Shown piece by piece: positions 14,077-25,673 of a stretch of 64,000 nucleotides of DNA. The position numbers were made by a program, and so were the translations under genes. Under the pieces are notes generated by a model. The model saw nothing but the letters and a program-made list of their open reading frames with translations, searched no databases and was not told the DNA's origin. Within the stretch, counting starts at the first letter, position 1. The number at the start of each line of letters is the position of its first letter. The stretch lies in contig OY718807.1 in assembly GCA_963070105.1 (NCBI GenBank), forward strand, positions 1,796,001 to 1,860,000, in the 5' to 3' direction. This stretch comes from Litomosoides sigmodontis. Its lineage: Eukaryota; Nematoda; Chromadorea; Rhabditida; Onchocercidae.

Positions 14077-16485
14077 TTAAGCTTTCATATTTTTTAATAT
14101 TTTAAATATTTTGCTAAAATCCGGTCGCTCCTCCGGATTTTTAGCCCAACATTGCTGAATTAATTTCACCACTGCAGACGGAGTTTCCTGAAGTGTGCAT
14201 AATTTTAGATGCTGTAAGGTGTGTTCGATCGATATGTGCAGTAATTCAGTTGAAATAAATTAATTAGTGGGAAATTTTACTTTGGGCATTTCCATCCGAT
14301 AATTTTGCACGACAATTTTTGCACGTGTCTGAATGTTACTGAGACCTGGATAAGGCTCCGAACCATCGGAATAAATTTCCCAGACAAGTACACCATATGA
14401 CCATACATCAGTTTTATTCGAATAAACCTTTTGTTGCATCGTTTCGGGTGCTAACCATTTGACTGGCACCTATTTAAGATCTCTTTTTGTTTCATAAAAA
14501 AAAAAAATTTTTTTTTTAAATTTACAAATAATTCGTGCAACAATTAATTTCACTTAGCAATCACTGATATCATTGATTATTTCGTCTAGCACATTGCAAC
14601 TGCAAACGCTTCAACGATAGCTCAATTGTTAGCTTTTTCCGCCTAATCCACAATGCTAACAAATTTTTGACAAATGTTTTAGCACTTGCTAAGTTTACAT
14701 TGGCTGTTTTACCTTCCGATTATATTACTCTAAACGATAAAAGGATGTGTAAGTATGAGAAGGGAATTCTCACTGTGCGCTTGACAATGACGAAAACGTC
14801 ATTTCTTGCATTTAACCTAAAACAGGTTGCATTTTAGGTCAAATGTAATTATGTGAGTGGAGGGAAAGCAGTTGACCACATTTACTACCTTTTCTAACTT
14901 ATCATCTTGTACGATAAGTCGATCATCAGACATGCCAAAATCGCTAATTTTCACGTCAAGTTTGCCGCTTAATAAAACATTACGTGCAGCAACGTCTCGA
15001 TGGATACATTTTTGCTTATGTAAATAAGCCATCCCATCTGCTGCTTCGGTGGTAAAACGTAGCTTCACGCTCAACGTTATTTTTCCCTTCTCTTTGCGTA
15101 GGTATGATAGCAATGATCCGCCTAAAATACGCCTTCTCATGCCTCTTCATTACGTATCCATCGGTAATGTAAATAGATACTTTACCAATGAAAAATCAAT
15201 AAAATAAACATTTCATGTAATTAAAGAGAAAAAAAAACCGGTTCAGTACTGAGTTGTAAATTTGTGAAAAAAAAAATGATAGTTGTGAAGTTTGAGTAGT
15301 CTTTTGCATAGATACGTGAGAAGGACAAACCAGGACAGTTCTCCATGATGATCATTAGTGGATGTTCGTGTACAGCTACACCAAGGATACGTACCACGTG
15401 TTTGTGCTCGTAACGACGCATTAATCTTGCCTCTTTCATAAATTTCAATCGAGCTTCACGTGTTGCTTCTTGACGCATTGTTTTTACTGCTACTTCTTGC
15501 TTCTCCGCACCAAATGAATATTCCGCAAGGAATACCTTAAAATTTTAGTTCTATAATTTAAATTACTACTCAATAATAATTCAATTAACCGCTACTGACC
15601 GTAATTTTGAGCGGAAAAGTTTAACTTACCTCACCAAATGCACCTTCACCAAGCTTTTTAACAAGCCTGATAGAATCGTGATTGAGAAGCCATTGAGGTC
15701 TTTCGATTGGTCGACGAAGTCGTGCTTGGCTAGAAGCGGACAGTGGCTCCTTCGTTGCTTTATAATACTGGATGAGATCGGACACGCTCTTCTCGTGATG
15801 ATGCTCGCAGTAGAAGGATCCATCTTGATCTTGATTTACCATGAAGTGTCGTACGGCGTTGTTGTGTCGCACAGAGATCGCAAGTACTATTTCTCCTGAA
15901 GATTTCGTCCCGTCATCTACGGCTCAAAATGACGCAAGTGACGCTAGCTAGGTGAATGCTGAAACTGAATCCAGTAATTCTACACATGAAAAACTGAATT
16001 TATCAGTGAAAACTAAAATTTATTTAATTTAGCTTTCCTTGAATCGTAAATATTGGAATCAGAGAAGAAAAGGAGGGAGAGAGAGAGAGAGAGATTACAA
16101 AGCACTTTCTTTTTTCTTAAATTCAAAATATCGTTTTTAAATTTATTTATTGATGAATCAATGTATTGTTGTCAATGTATTTACGATCACGTATATGATC
16201 ACGTATTTTGTATATGATTTTTTGATATGATTTTACGTTAAATAGAAGACAGGACAGGTACCAGGTGTGAGCTCAGTCTTACGCAACAAAAAGTCGCCCT
16301 CTTTTTTCAGCAACGGTTCGATATCGGTACGCGGTATCAGTCCATGATAATAATCAGCTCCTTTTACATCATCAGTTATTGATACAGAATCGTCACCCTG
16401 CAGCAAACACAATACTGGAATTTTAAATTTTGCAAAAAAAAATTTAAAAAAATAAAAAAAAACGTACTTGCTTATCAGTAAACAT
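14077..16485 (-). CDS. SH2-domain non-receptor tyrosine kinase (Fer/Fps-like, nematode type)
   Basis: Predicted cytosolic protein-tyrosine kinase of 393 residues. Exons: 16485-16468 (6-codon start exon), 16397-16262, 15895-15630, 15535-15331, 15121-14889, 14469-14281, 14211-14077; all phases agree. The SH2 domain comes first (about residues 18-105: YYHGLIPR, then DFLLRKTE with the phosphotyrosine-binding Arg). The kinase domain follows from about residue 125: glycine loop LGEGAFGEV, VAVK lysine, HRDVAARN at 249-256, DFG at 269-271, WLAPE, and CWAKNPEERPDF near the end. This compact SH2-plus-kinase layout without an F-BAR domain is known for the expanded nematode Fer-like kinases. The activation loop from DFG to APE contains no tyrosine. 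The start exon rests only on an ATG, a GTACGT donor and matching phase, with an intron of about 70 bases, so the N-terminus is the weakest part. Confidence 0.9.
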
Positions 16486-18547
16486 TTAGCGTGAAAAAAT
16501 TTAGTTCAAGATCAAACGTATTCTTAAAATTTCAATCAATTCATTGAATAATCTGATTAAAATTCTCCAATTAGATAACAATAATTTAAATCAAACTATT
16601 TTCTTCCACCCAGCGGAACATTTCACGGAGATTTCAGGGCAGTTAAGCAAACCACTACCTCATCCTCTTCCTTTTTCGGCATTTATGAAAGAGTACGACC
16701 ACTTCTCAATAGATAAGACATAAGCAATGAAATAAAACATTTCATTGCTAACTATTGTTATTTGTTCACCGAAAAAACTAGCAACTCAATTTGCATAAAA
16801 TTTTCACCATTTCATCGAAATTATCTTTTTCGGAATTAAAATATTATCGAACCTTATTTTTTTTTTGCTCAAAAAATCAAAAACTTCAAAAAGAATTTCT
16901 TTGTTGCCCATCCGAATTTTGCTTCTCAAATGCGTTCAAATTAAGCATTCTAACATTTACACTTTCTCGAGCTAAAGCTAAAGCATTTATCAGTTTGACA
17001 TTTAAAAAACATTATTATAATTTTTTTTTTCAATTTGCTTATTAAAACGCGGAAAGAACGGGATTTTTTACTTGAGCTACACGTGGTAGCACACGAATTG
17101 CATTATGATAATCACTTGATAGCAACTACTGATAAGTGCAAAATTAGGGATGCAAAGCAAACATTTACTTCAAAATATAATTTAAAAAAAATAACAAAGA
17201 ATGATTAAATCTTACAAACTCGTTAAATAACCAGTTGAATTCAATGCAAAATTTGAATTATACAGATATTTGAACAATTAACATGATTGTGATAAGCTTT
17301 TTTCAGATATGGTATGCATAACAGTATGTTACGACTAAAAGTTGAGTTAACCTTAAATAGGTTTTTGGATAGCTGCATATTTCTTCTAAAGTTAATTTAC
17401 AATTAAAATAACGATATTGAAGTGGCATTATTAAAAATAAATGCATATTGTTAAACATTCGCCGATTAACAATAACTAATAGAAGGTGAAAGGAACTTAT
17501 TTATTCATTTCATTTTAATGTTAAAATGGAAAAAGCTTCACCCAGTTATCGGTGCTTATCATATCATTTGCAATTCTACTTGCTGATAACAACAAATTTG
17601 TTCTAAAAGAAACATTTCTAATATTTAAATTAACTTCAAGGTTTAAAAATAAGCAACAAAAAGGATTTTGTTACACTGTTGTTCTTGAAGCTAAAATTAA
17701 TTATTCGCAAGAGGGAATAGTGAGAGTGCAAATTAAATTACTTATCACTGATACCGAATGAGGATATTTTATTGTCAGCTTCCGAGGATGAATTATTCTG
17801 TTTCATTGATTTATTTCAGTTCACACTTCCATGCGGAAAATGTCATCGTTCATTTCTCAGTGTTTTCTACAATTATACGACAGTGTCTCAAATTAATTTC
17901 AAAGTTTTATTTAAAATATTTAATCAATTATACGTAACGTTTTAACTCTTCTACATGAGAAGAAAATTCGAGGTAGGAGGAAGCATTGGATGATTAAAAC
18001 TTAAAGTATCTTCAATTAAATTGCATTTTAAAGTGAAATAAATTATGCTTTATTAATTTGTACACCTACGCATTTTGAAATTGTTTGTAAAAAAGTTGGT
18101 GAAATGAAAAAGTAGAATTTTAATGCTAAATTAGTTTTCAGTAAGCTTCTCATATTTTCAAACAATTTTGTCTTATAAAATATGCAAATTGTAGACTTGT
18201 AAACTTACAAAATTATATAGCATAGGAAAACTGTAAAACAATTAAACGATTTATTTCACTGATCTTTTTGTTTTATTTATAACTCTTTCAATTTCTATTT
18301 TAGGTAATTTTTAAATTGTGAAATCAGTTTTTCTTTCTCGGTAGTCGGAAATATGCAATTATTTTACGTGAAAGATTTAATAATTGAAGCAAAGTCACGA
18401 CGAGTTAATTTGCAATTTCCGAACTGAATTCTGCAAGTGTTACGTTACCGTCTTCTCGATCATTCGTCTTATCATCAACGTCTACGTTATCATTATCACT
18501 TGTTAGTGTTAATTTTGATAATTTTCTTCCACTCCCTCCTCGCACAC
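16486..18547. other. 2-kb intergenic stretch between kinase and protease genes
   Basis: AT-rich sequence with many homopolymer runs and no convincing exon, apart from a minus-strand open frame around 18404-18583 that overlaps the end of the protease gene (see findings). It should hold the kinase promoter. Confidence 0.5.
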
Positions 18548-21205
18548 TTACTTCTCTTCGGTCATCGCTGATGGTTCTTCACTGATAACGTAGGCTGTTT
18601 CGTTTTCGATCGCAAATTTTCCACCTTTAGTTACACGCACAACTGCTAAACATGATTTACTACCCTCTCTCTCTCTGCAAAACATTAATTAATTTTTAAC
18701 CTTGAAGTATCGTATTCTCCAGCGTTAATGTCATTTAAATAATCTAATTAAAATATTAGTAAATGTGTCAGTTTGATTATTAAATTTTATTATTACCTCA
18801 CTGCAATTGGAATATTGAAAGTGCAGAAAGTGTTTAGGTGTATTGCAATAGAATGTTGCTAATTATCACATCACTAAGCGATAATTGATTTTACAAAATT
18901 TTAACAAAAGTTTGATTAAGCAATTTGAAAAAAAAATTTTTTTTTGTAGTTGTAGCAAATTTTATGAGAGTGAATAAGAGAAATTTGTTTGTATGCAAAT
19001 TTATGTTCGTTAAGATAAACACTGAAATAGCACGCTTACTGGCCAAGTTGTGCAGCAACGATCACGCTCAGGTCAAGTCTGTCCATTTTAGTAATTTTCA
19101 GGATGAATTTTCTAATTTTTTCTAAATCATATTCGTAACTGAAATTTGCAGCAATTTTACACTTTTTTTTAAAACATTCCTCAAATTTTTCACAAGAATT
19201 TTTCAATCTAAAAAAAAAAATGTTCTCATCAGCTGACTGATTGATGCAGACTGTTCCAGTCGCGAAACGTCTCACAGCTCTTCGTTTAGTAAAATAAAAA
19301 AGAAAAGAAATTTCAAATTCCGCAAAACAAAAAAAGAGAAGGGAAATTGCTGAATGGATGAATGAATTTTTGTTAAAACAAACCTAGCAGGATTGATGCC
19401 AAGCAACAAATGTGTGATGAATGCAACTGCCCGTAGGCCACAGGACCAACAATCGTTTTGCGTACTCAAACCTGTTTCAATTGCAATTTCAACTCTCTCA
19501 TCCTCCTCATACAAATGCCCAAACAGTATCAGAATCTGTTGACGGACACTATCATTTAGCTAGAAGTTAAATTTTGCGCTAAATTATAATGAAATTATGC
19601 GAAACAGAAGTGAAAACGAGAGCATTGATAGGTTGACAAATTACTCCTTCTTCTCTCATGAATAATATTAAAAATTGAAAAATTTATTTTCAAATAGCTT
19701 TTGCACCTGGTTTTTGTTTTTTCCCTCCTCTACAACTTTTTAAAATCATACACTGCTAAAATTTAGTTTAAGAAAAGAAAAAAAGAGGATGAACTGTAAA
19801 TTTTGATAGAGTAATGAAACGAACTGTTTCTGCAACGGAATTATTCTTCGGTACAATTGGATCGTAAACAACGATGCGTTTTGGATTTAGCTTATTTCGA
19901 AAAAGCACCAAATAATGTGAGCGACAATGATCGTAAATCACTTGACATGTGTTCCTATCACCCTTTATCAAATCTTTCATTGAATTTGGCTCTAACTATA
20001 AAAAAAAAAAATTGTTTGTTCTTTGCGATTCTTGAAAAGCTAGCACTTAATTAATTATTCATCGTGTCAAATGCTTTTTTTTTTAATCAAAACAACGAAA
20101 TCATTTGAATAAAACAAATTCATTTGGGGATGATGGATGAAATTGTTTGCTCAAACAAGCAACCTTAGCGATTTGGTTTTTCTGCAAATTGTTTGCTTGC
20201 TTGGTGTAACAAAAATTTATGCGCATTTTTTAAAATTTACATAAATAAGTCTGTAAACTTGAATCATCTTCATTCGTTAGAATTTAGTTTTAAACGATAA
20301 TTTCTACTAGATGTGATAAATAAGCTCAACATTGGATGTATTTAAATTCAAATTTCAACCTAAATTTACAATGTAATAGTAAGATTTTAGTTATTGCCTG
20401 ATTGATCAGTTGATAAATTGAATGAAAAACAGATTTAAGTTGCTGCTAAGAGTTATTTTAATTATTTAAAAAAAAAACCGACTAAAATATACTGCATGGC
20501 AAGCATTCCATCAATTTCTTCCGCAACACCTTCCTGCAATTTATTGCAATATGCATCGATTATGTCATCCGCTAGTCGTTTACCCATTTGTATCTGAAAC
20601 ACACTCAGTCTAACTTTCCTTCCCGTCTAATAGCTGAACCTATCCAGGAAACGGATGTCTGAAAACCGTATCAGGAAACGGATAGCTGAAAACCGTATCC
20701 GATATGCGTTCGAACACCGAATACTCCTCCTATACGACATTTCGATATCAAATTCCGACTATTCCTCGAAAACACATCGAAGAACGGATAAAAGATTGGA
20801 ATTTGCCGGATATTTCAGTGAGCACAATCTTTCATTTACTAGGAGCTTAAGAATTTTAAATGTATGGATGGTAGATGAATTCCAAATGAAATCAATTTTT
20901 GCTGAATTAATAACAACAATTATTAATTAGCTTTTCGTTAGCTAACAATTAGCTGCGTTGAAAGTGCCACCTAAATGTGGCTCCATCTTTAATTGGAAAT
21001 ATTATCAAACTTCTATGCTAACATCTATCTTTTTGAAATTCTCGTCATCAATTTCTCGTCCATTGGTCATTTGCTGCAATTGCGACTTAGATGGGTCACT
21101 ATCATTGATAACACTGATAACATCACTCGTAGCATTCTCGCATTCAGCCATTTCCAGTTTTGCAGTTCTGTTCGTAATTGATATTACCGCCGCTAATTTC
21201 ATCAA
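18548..21205 (-). CDS. C48-like (Ulp1/SENP-type) cysteine protease
   Basis: Small predicted cysteine protease, 302 residues from ATG 21205 or 284 from the in-frame ATG 21151. Exons: 21205-21011, 20593-20483, 19995-19795, 19559-19384, 19138-19040, 18674-18548. All phases close and the stop is TAA at 18548. In the 284-residue numbering the likely catalytic residues are His111 (RSHYLVLF), Asp129 (VVYDP), Gln185 and Cys191 (TQNDCWSCG). The Gln-to-Cys spacing of six matches the C48 signature QxxxxDCG. Family members remove ubiquitin-like modifiers such as SUMO or NEDD8, but the substrate here cannot be told, and relatives inside mobile elements exist. The N-terminal acidic exon could start in a different frame, since another open frame overlaps it at 21180-21255. 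The stop codon sits inside a GTAAGT donor-like sequence, so a longer isoform is possible. Exon joins around 20483/19995 are the least certain. Confidence 0.65.
20646..20699 (+). repeat. Two tandem copies of a 27-base unit
   Basis: AGGAAACGGATGTCTGAAAA... at 20646-20672 is followed directly by AGGAAACGGATAGCTGAAAA... at 20673-20699, with 2 mismatches. It lies in the first intron of the protease gene. A partial further copy may precede it. Confidence 0.85.
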
Positions 21206-22589
21206 CTATTTCCACTTCCTCACTACCTTTAGCTGTCCAAACGTTCGGCTCATTTAGCTTTGAAATGTAATTTGTTGAGCGATCAGCTGATCATTTCCTT
21301 AAAAGTAGAGCACTGCTAAACAGAGAAAAAAATGAGTTGAAATTAGCATCTACAATTTGAAACCGGAAATTTCTGGAAGAGAAGAGTAAACACGGATTTC
21401 ATGTAAGCGTGGAAAAAATTTTTCAATCTATTTACTTTCAAACGGATAGCACAAAATGAATTTGCAATTGAGGGATGTACAGGTAGGTACCATTGCCTTG
21501 ATGAAAACTCATTCAACTTACTGCCAACAACAATAAGTATAAATATATTCCGGAATTACAGGCTGAACAACTTCGTAATTGTGTAACAATTTTTTCCGAA
21601 ATATTTACACTAGCAAAATAGTTCAGTGAAAATTTTAAATTTATCAAAATCAATCAGGTTAGGACGGGCGACTCCTCCACCACATGCAACATGCAAGTAG
21701 TAAACAAAGAAATAAAAATTTTACATGCATTTATTTTCTACTTCTTTTCAATTAAAATAATTGAAGGAGCAATTCATTAAAATTAATTAAAATATAGTTA
21801 AAAGTTAAAATTTTTTGGTTAAAATTTTACTCATTTAATCGCTTTTTCCTAATTTATAAAAACTGTTTGTGCTATTTTTCAACAAAATTTGAAATGTGAT
21901 GTGTGTGTGTATGTTATTTGATTCCTTAGAAATGGTTCTCTTCGAAGTGGACGAGAGAGAGAGGAGAGGGTGAAAGATATTTTTTTGTCAGCGTTGAATG
22001 GATGAAACGGAGGTTGGTAGGTCATCCTCATTCGTATGCATTTCAGTGTTTGAGAAATATTTAATATTAAAATGTGTTTTTTTGTCTCTCAATGAAATTA
22101 TGATGAATATGGAGCAAGTTCAAACGAATTTATTTTCACAGCATGAATGCAACAATAGGAATTTTATTTAGTTTTAAAAAGAGTTTTGACACTTATTCTT
22201 AGTCAGTTATGAGAGGGAGAGAGAAAGAGAGAGAGAGAGAGAGAGGTAAAATTTTCCAAATGAATGATTCTCATTTGAAACATTTCAAAGAAACGAGAGA
22301 GTTGAATTCTTTGAAAAGTTCAAATTGCATTAGTCAAAAATCGTTGTTATTTCATTTTTTTTTTTTGTGAAAACAATACAGGAAGTTGTACACTCTTGGA
22401 TTCTCATGTAGTACAATTTCAAACAATGAGAATTGATTGATTCCAAATAAAAGTGGGTCGTCAAGTGGACGGATGACTGAACGAATTGATCTGACCTGGC
22501 AAAATTTAATTTAATTCCTCAATTAATTATCAGTTCATTTCTCTATCCGAAAGGATTCATTCATTGATCGAAATTGAATTGAACTTGAT
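21206..22589. other. Intergenic region between divergent genes
   Basis: It separates the minus-strand protease start from the plus-strand Wart gene start, so it probably contains both promoters. It holds a GA tract at 22211-22246 and AT-rich DNA. No exon recognised beyond the protease first-exon ambiguity. Confidence 0.55.
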
Positions 22590-25500
22590 ATGCTGCTATC
22601 TTTAGTATCACTACTTTTGTTTATTATAATTCACATTATCTTTGCTTCATATTGCGGTGAAGATGCAATTCCATTCAGTTTACAAGTGAGCAATCTTTTT
22701 TATTAAAATTAAGAAATTTTTAAGTTAACAATTCAAAATTTTCATTTATTGTTTCCATCAAAAACGATTGATTGCTTAATAATCTTAATTGTATGAATTT
22801 TTTTTTTGTTTGAAAACTAATTTAGCTTAGTAGTAAAAAAATTTTACCTAATTATTTTTATTTAATTAACACTGTTAATTGCTAATATTATTTATTACCC
22901 ACTGTTTGCTAGAACACATATGCTCTGTTTAAATTACAGCAAAAATTTGTAATTTTTTTAAATTTTTTTTTTCGTAGGCATTACAAAATGGTCAACCGGT
23001 ACTTGGATGTGCGAGACCGTCATGCTTTGGTTGGGGTGTGAAGACGGATAGAGGTGCGCGATTCTATCGGTTAGCTGTTTTGTTAAATTACACAAAAAGT
23101 TTTTTTTTTCTTTGCTACTCATTAATAAATTCATTGTGTTTTTTTTCACTTTCAAAAAACTATTCTTTGATTATTTGTTGAATTATTTCAATTATTTGAT
23201 TAAAATTTTAGGATACACAAGAAGAGCGATGGATTTATGCGTAGCAATGATCGCAAGAAGAATAACAAAGAGAAAATTATGGCACGTGAAGCGCAGTTAG
23301 CTGTTAGTGTTGCTCTCTTCTTTTTTTTTTTATTTTAGTTGAAAACATTTTCAATCAGTAAATTACAAAATTACTGCAACAAAAGTTTCAGTGTGAAAAA
23401 AAAATTGTTAAATTTTTCGGATGAAATTTGTAAAGGTGAAAGAATGAATAATACGATAAAAGTTAGTAAGTGCTTGAAAATAAATGAATAAACTTTAGAG
23501 ATATGATACACGAAGAAGTGAAGTAATTTTTAAATTTTCGAAAATTTTGAGCGTTTAAAAATTTTAGACAAAATTAAGTCTCTGAATGTGTAACATTCAA
23601 TTTAATGTATAATTTAATTAAATTAAAAAAAAAAGATAACACAAAAAGTTGTGTTATCTTTTTTGTTTCTTTCAACGTCAGATTTTTCAGGTATTCTATT
23701 TTTCAGTTCTGTGAGAAAAGTTACGTGAGCTCATCGTGCGATGAGAATACACAATGGGTGGGTGGCCTATCGCCTTCAACCAATATCACCGCAAAACCGT
23801 AAAATTTTCTCCTTTCAAACTAATCAATAATTAAACATTTTATTAATTGAAATTAAAGAGGTAGTGGAATATTGCATGTTGTTCTGATGAAGTAAAAAGA
23901 TCATTTAATCTGTAATACTATCAAATTAAAATTTCAAAAAAAAATGTTTTATGAATTGAATGAATGCAATGATTAAAATGCTATGAAATTAAATACTATG
24001 TTGGAATGCTACGAAATACTTAAAATTAAATACTATATTAAAATAATATAAAGTACCAACTTAAATTTTAGACTTTTCTTGCAATGCTGCAAATTTGATA
24101 AGTTGAAAAATTCATGGGATCGGGGAATTGCGGAGGTAGGCCCGGGACAAATTGTTATTGGTGGTGAGGTCATGCATGGTGAACGGCAATACGCCTTCGA
24201 TTACATTGCTAATGTCAAAAAATATTTCAAAAAGAATGGAAGGTAAGAAGATTGATAACAGAATCTTGATTATCAATTATCAGAAGAGACGGAAACTGAA
24301 TGCGGAATACCGATTACTTGCCGGAAATTGCATACGACTCCTTTTCAATCATACTTCAATACAATGCGAAATATTTCCCATATGATATTAAATGAATGAA
24401 ATCGACTGCCACTGGTTGAAAATTTGACAAATAACCTAGTTAAACGAAGTTAGATAAAGCAGCTAAAGGTTAATTAATTAATTATTGGGAGAGAAAAAAA
24501 AGGATATATTTCAGTTTAGCATACGGTGTGACAATCCGAAGATTTTGGTGCCTTCCTCATCCAACAAAATCTGACCTTTACGGTAAGTGATGTTGACATG
24601 CTTAATTAGCTGCCCGCTTGTTTTCATTCTATAAAAAATTCCAAAAAAGATGTGAGTGTGACCGAAGTGAAACAGTAAGACTAATGTGATCCAAGTCTAA
24701 TCTACGTGCTGCAAATGTTTGTTCAATTTAGCTCCATCGATCATTACGTGTCCAATTTACGAGACGGTTTGCTTTGCGCAAATTTTCCTCAATTAAATCA
24801 TAATTTGTCCGTTTTAAGTGGAAAAAGATATGCTTCGCTATGTTGTGGATCGAATGGGAGGAAATTATGAGCCAAACAACAAGGAGCGGAAAAATTTCGG
24901 ACAATATCCATCAAAGGTTATAAAGCCGCTTTGATCGATGGCTTATGTGAAGAGAGTGGATTGCTTTAAGACACTTTTGAAATTCACTCGCAATTTCAGT
25001 TTGAATTTAGCTTTTTACTGTTAAAAGAAAAAAACTGTTTCGCTGGGTTAGTTAGACCAAAAATGATTACTTTTATTGCAGTTTGATGAGAAAATGATCG
25101 CATCAGCTAATTTCCCAACTTCACAAACATTTTCCTCAGGTACTTTACTATCGTTACCCTAACTGAAAATAATTTCATCTAATATTTGCTTTTCCGGTTT
25201 GCTTAAAAAAAAAATGAAAATTTAACTGAAACAATTTGATCACTGCTCTGTTGCATGGAAATTGCACCAATCATATTTAAGATTCCGTGCTACTAAATTC
25301 GCAATCGATCGGACGTGGAAGTGGCGTCACCAACACGAAGTTTGCTTCAAAAGTTTTTCAACAAGTTTCACCGCAGTACCAATCGATGGTTTCGGTGAGT
25401 GATAACCGATACCTGGATGCTTCAGCTCTTAAACCTGGACAGTTTGTTGCCGCTACTGCACCACAAACGCAACAACTCCTTCAACAACCTGTTCCGGTGC

Positions 25501-25673
25501 AACAACAATCGCAACAATCCGGAACGCAATCGTTCCATCCGTCGTCACAACCTCAGGCGCAACATCATCACCAATTCCTGCACGATCAACAAGTGCAACA
25601 ATCCGCAGTTCCACAATCATCGCTGTATCCGTCATTTCCATCATTTGATCAATTTGCTTTTTCAGTGTCATAA
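22590..25673 (+). CDS. Hedgehog-related secreted protein with Wart domain, no Hint domain seen
   Basis: Predicted secreted protein of 333 residues. Exons: 22590-22685, 22978-23069, 23212-23302, 23707-23798, 24072-24242, 24515-24582, 25282-25673; all phases agree. Residues 1 to about 19 form a signal peptide (hydrophobic LLLFIIIHIIFA). The Wart domain of nematode hedgehog-related proteins follows: YCGEDAIPFSL, NGQPVLGCARPSCFGWG, FYRIHKKSDGFMR, SSSCDENTQWVGGLSP, PLFLQCC, then SWDRGIAEVGPGQIVIGGEV, QYAFDYI and VTIRRFWC. In C. elegans such proteins (warthog, groundhog, quahog, hog) act in cuticle, moulting and epithelial traffic. After the Wart domain comes SDLYDSVLLNSQ and then a Gln/Pro/His-rich tail of about 90 residues ending in a stop. 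No autoprocessing Hint (Hog) domain is encoded before the next gene. It most resembles the Wart domain of quahog-type proteins, but I would not fix the subfamily. Confidence 0.9.
23629..23664. repeat. Perfect short inverted repeat in an intron
   Basis: AAAAAAGATAACACAA and its exact reverse complement are separated by about 4 bases, giving a 16-bp perfect stem in intron 3 of the Wart gene. It may be a chance or slippage-derived palindrome; no function assigned. Confidence 0.8.
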
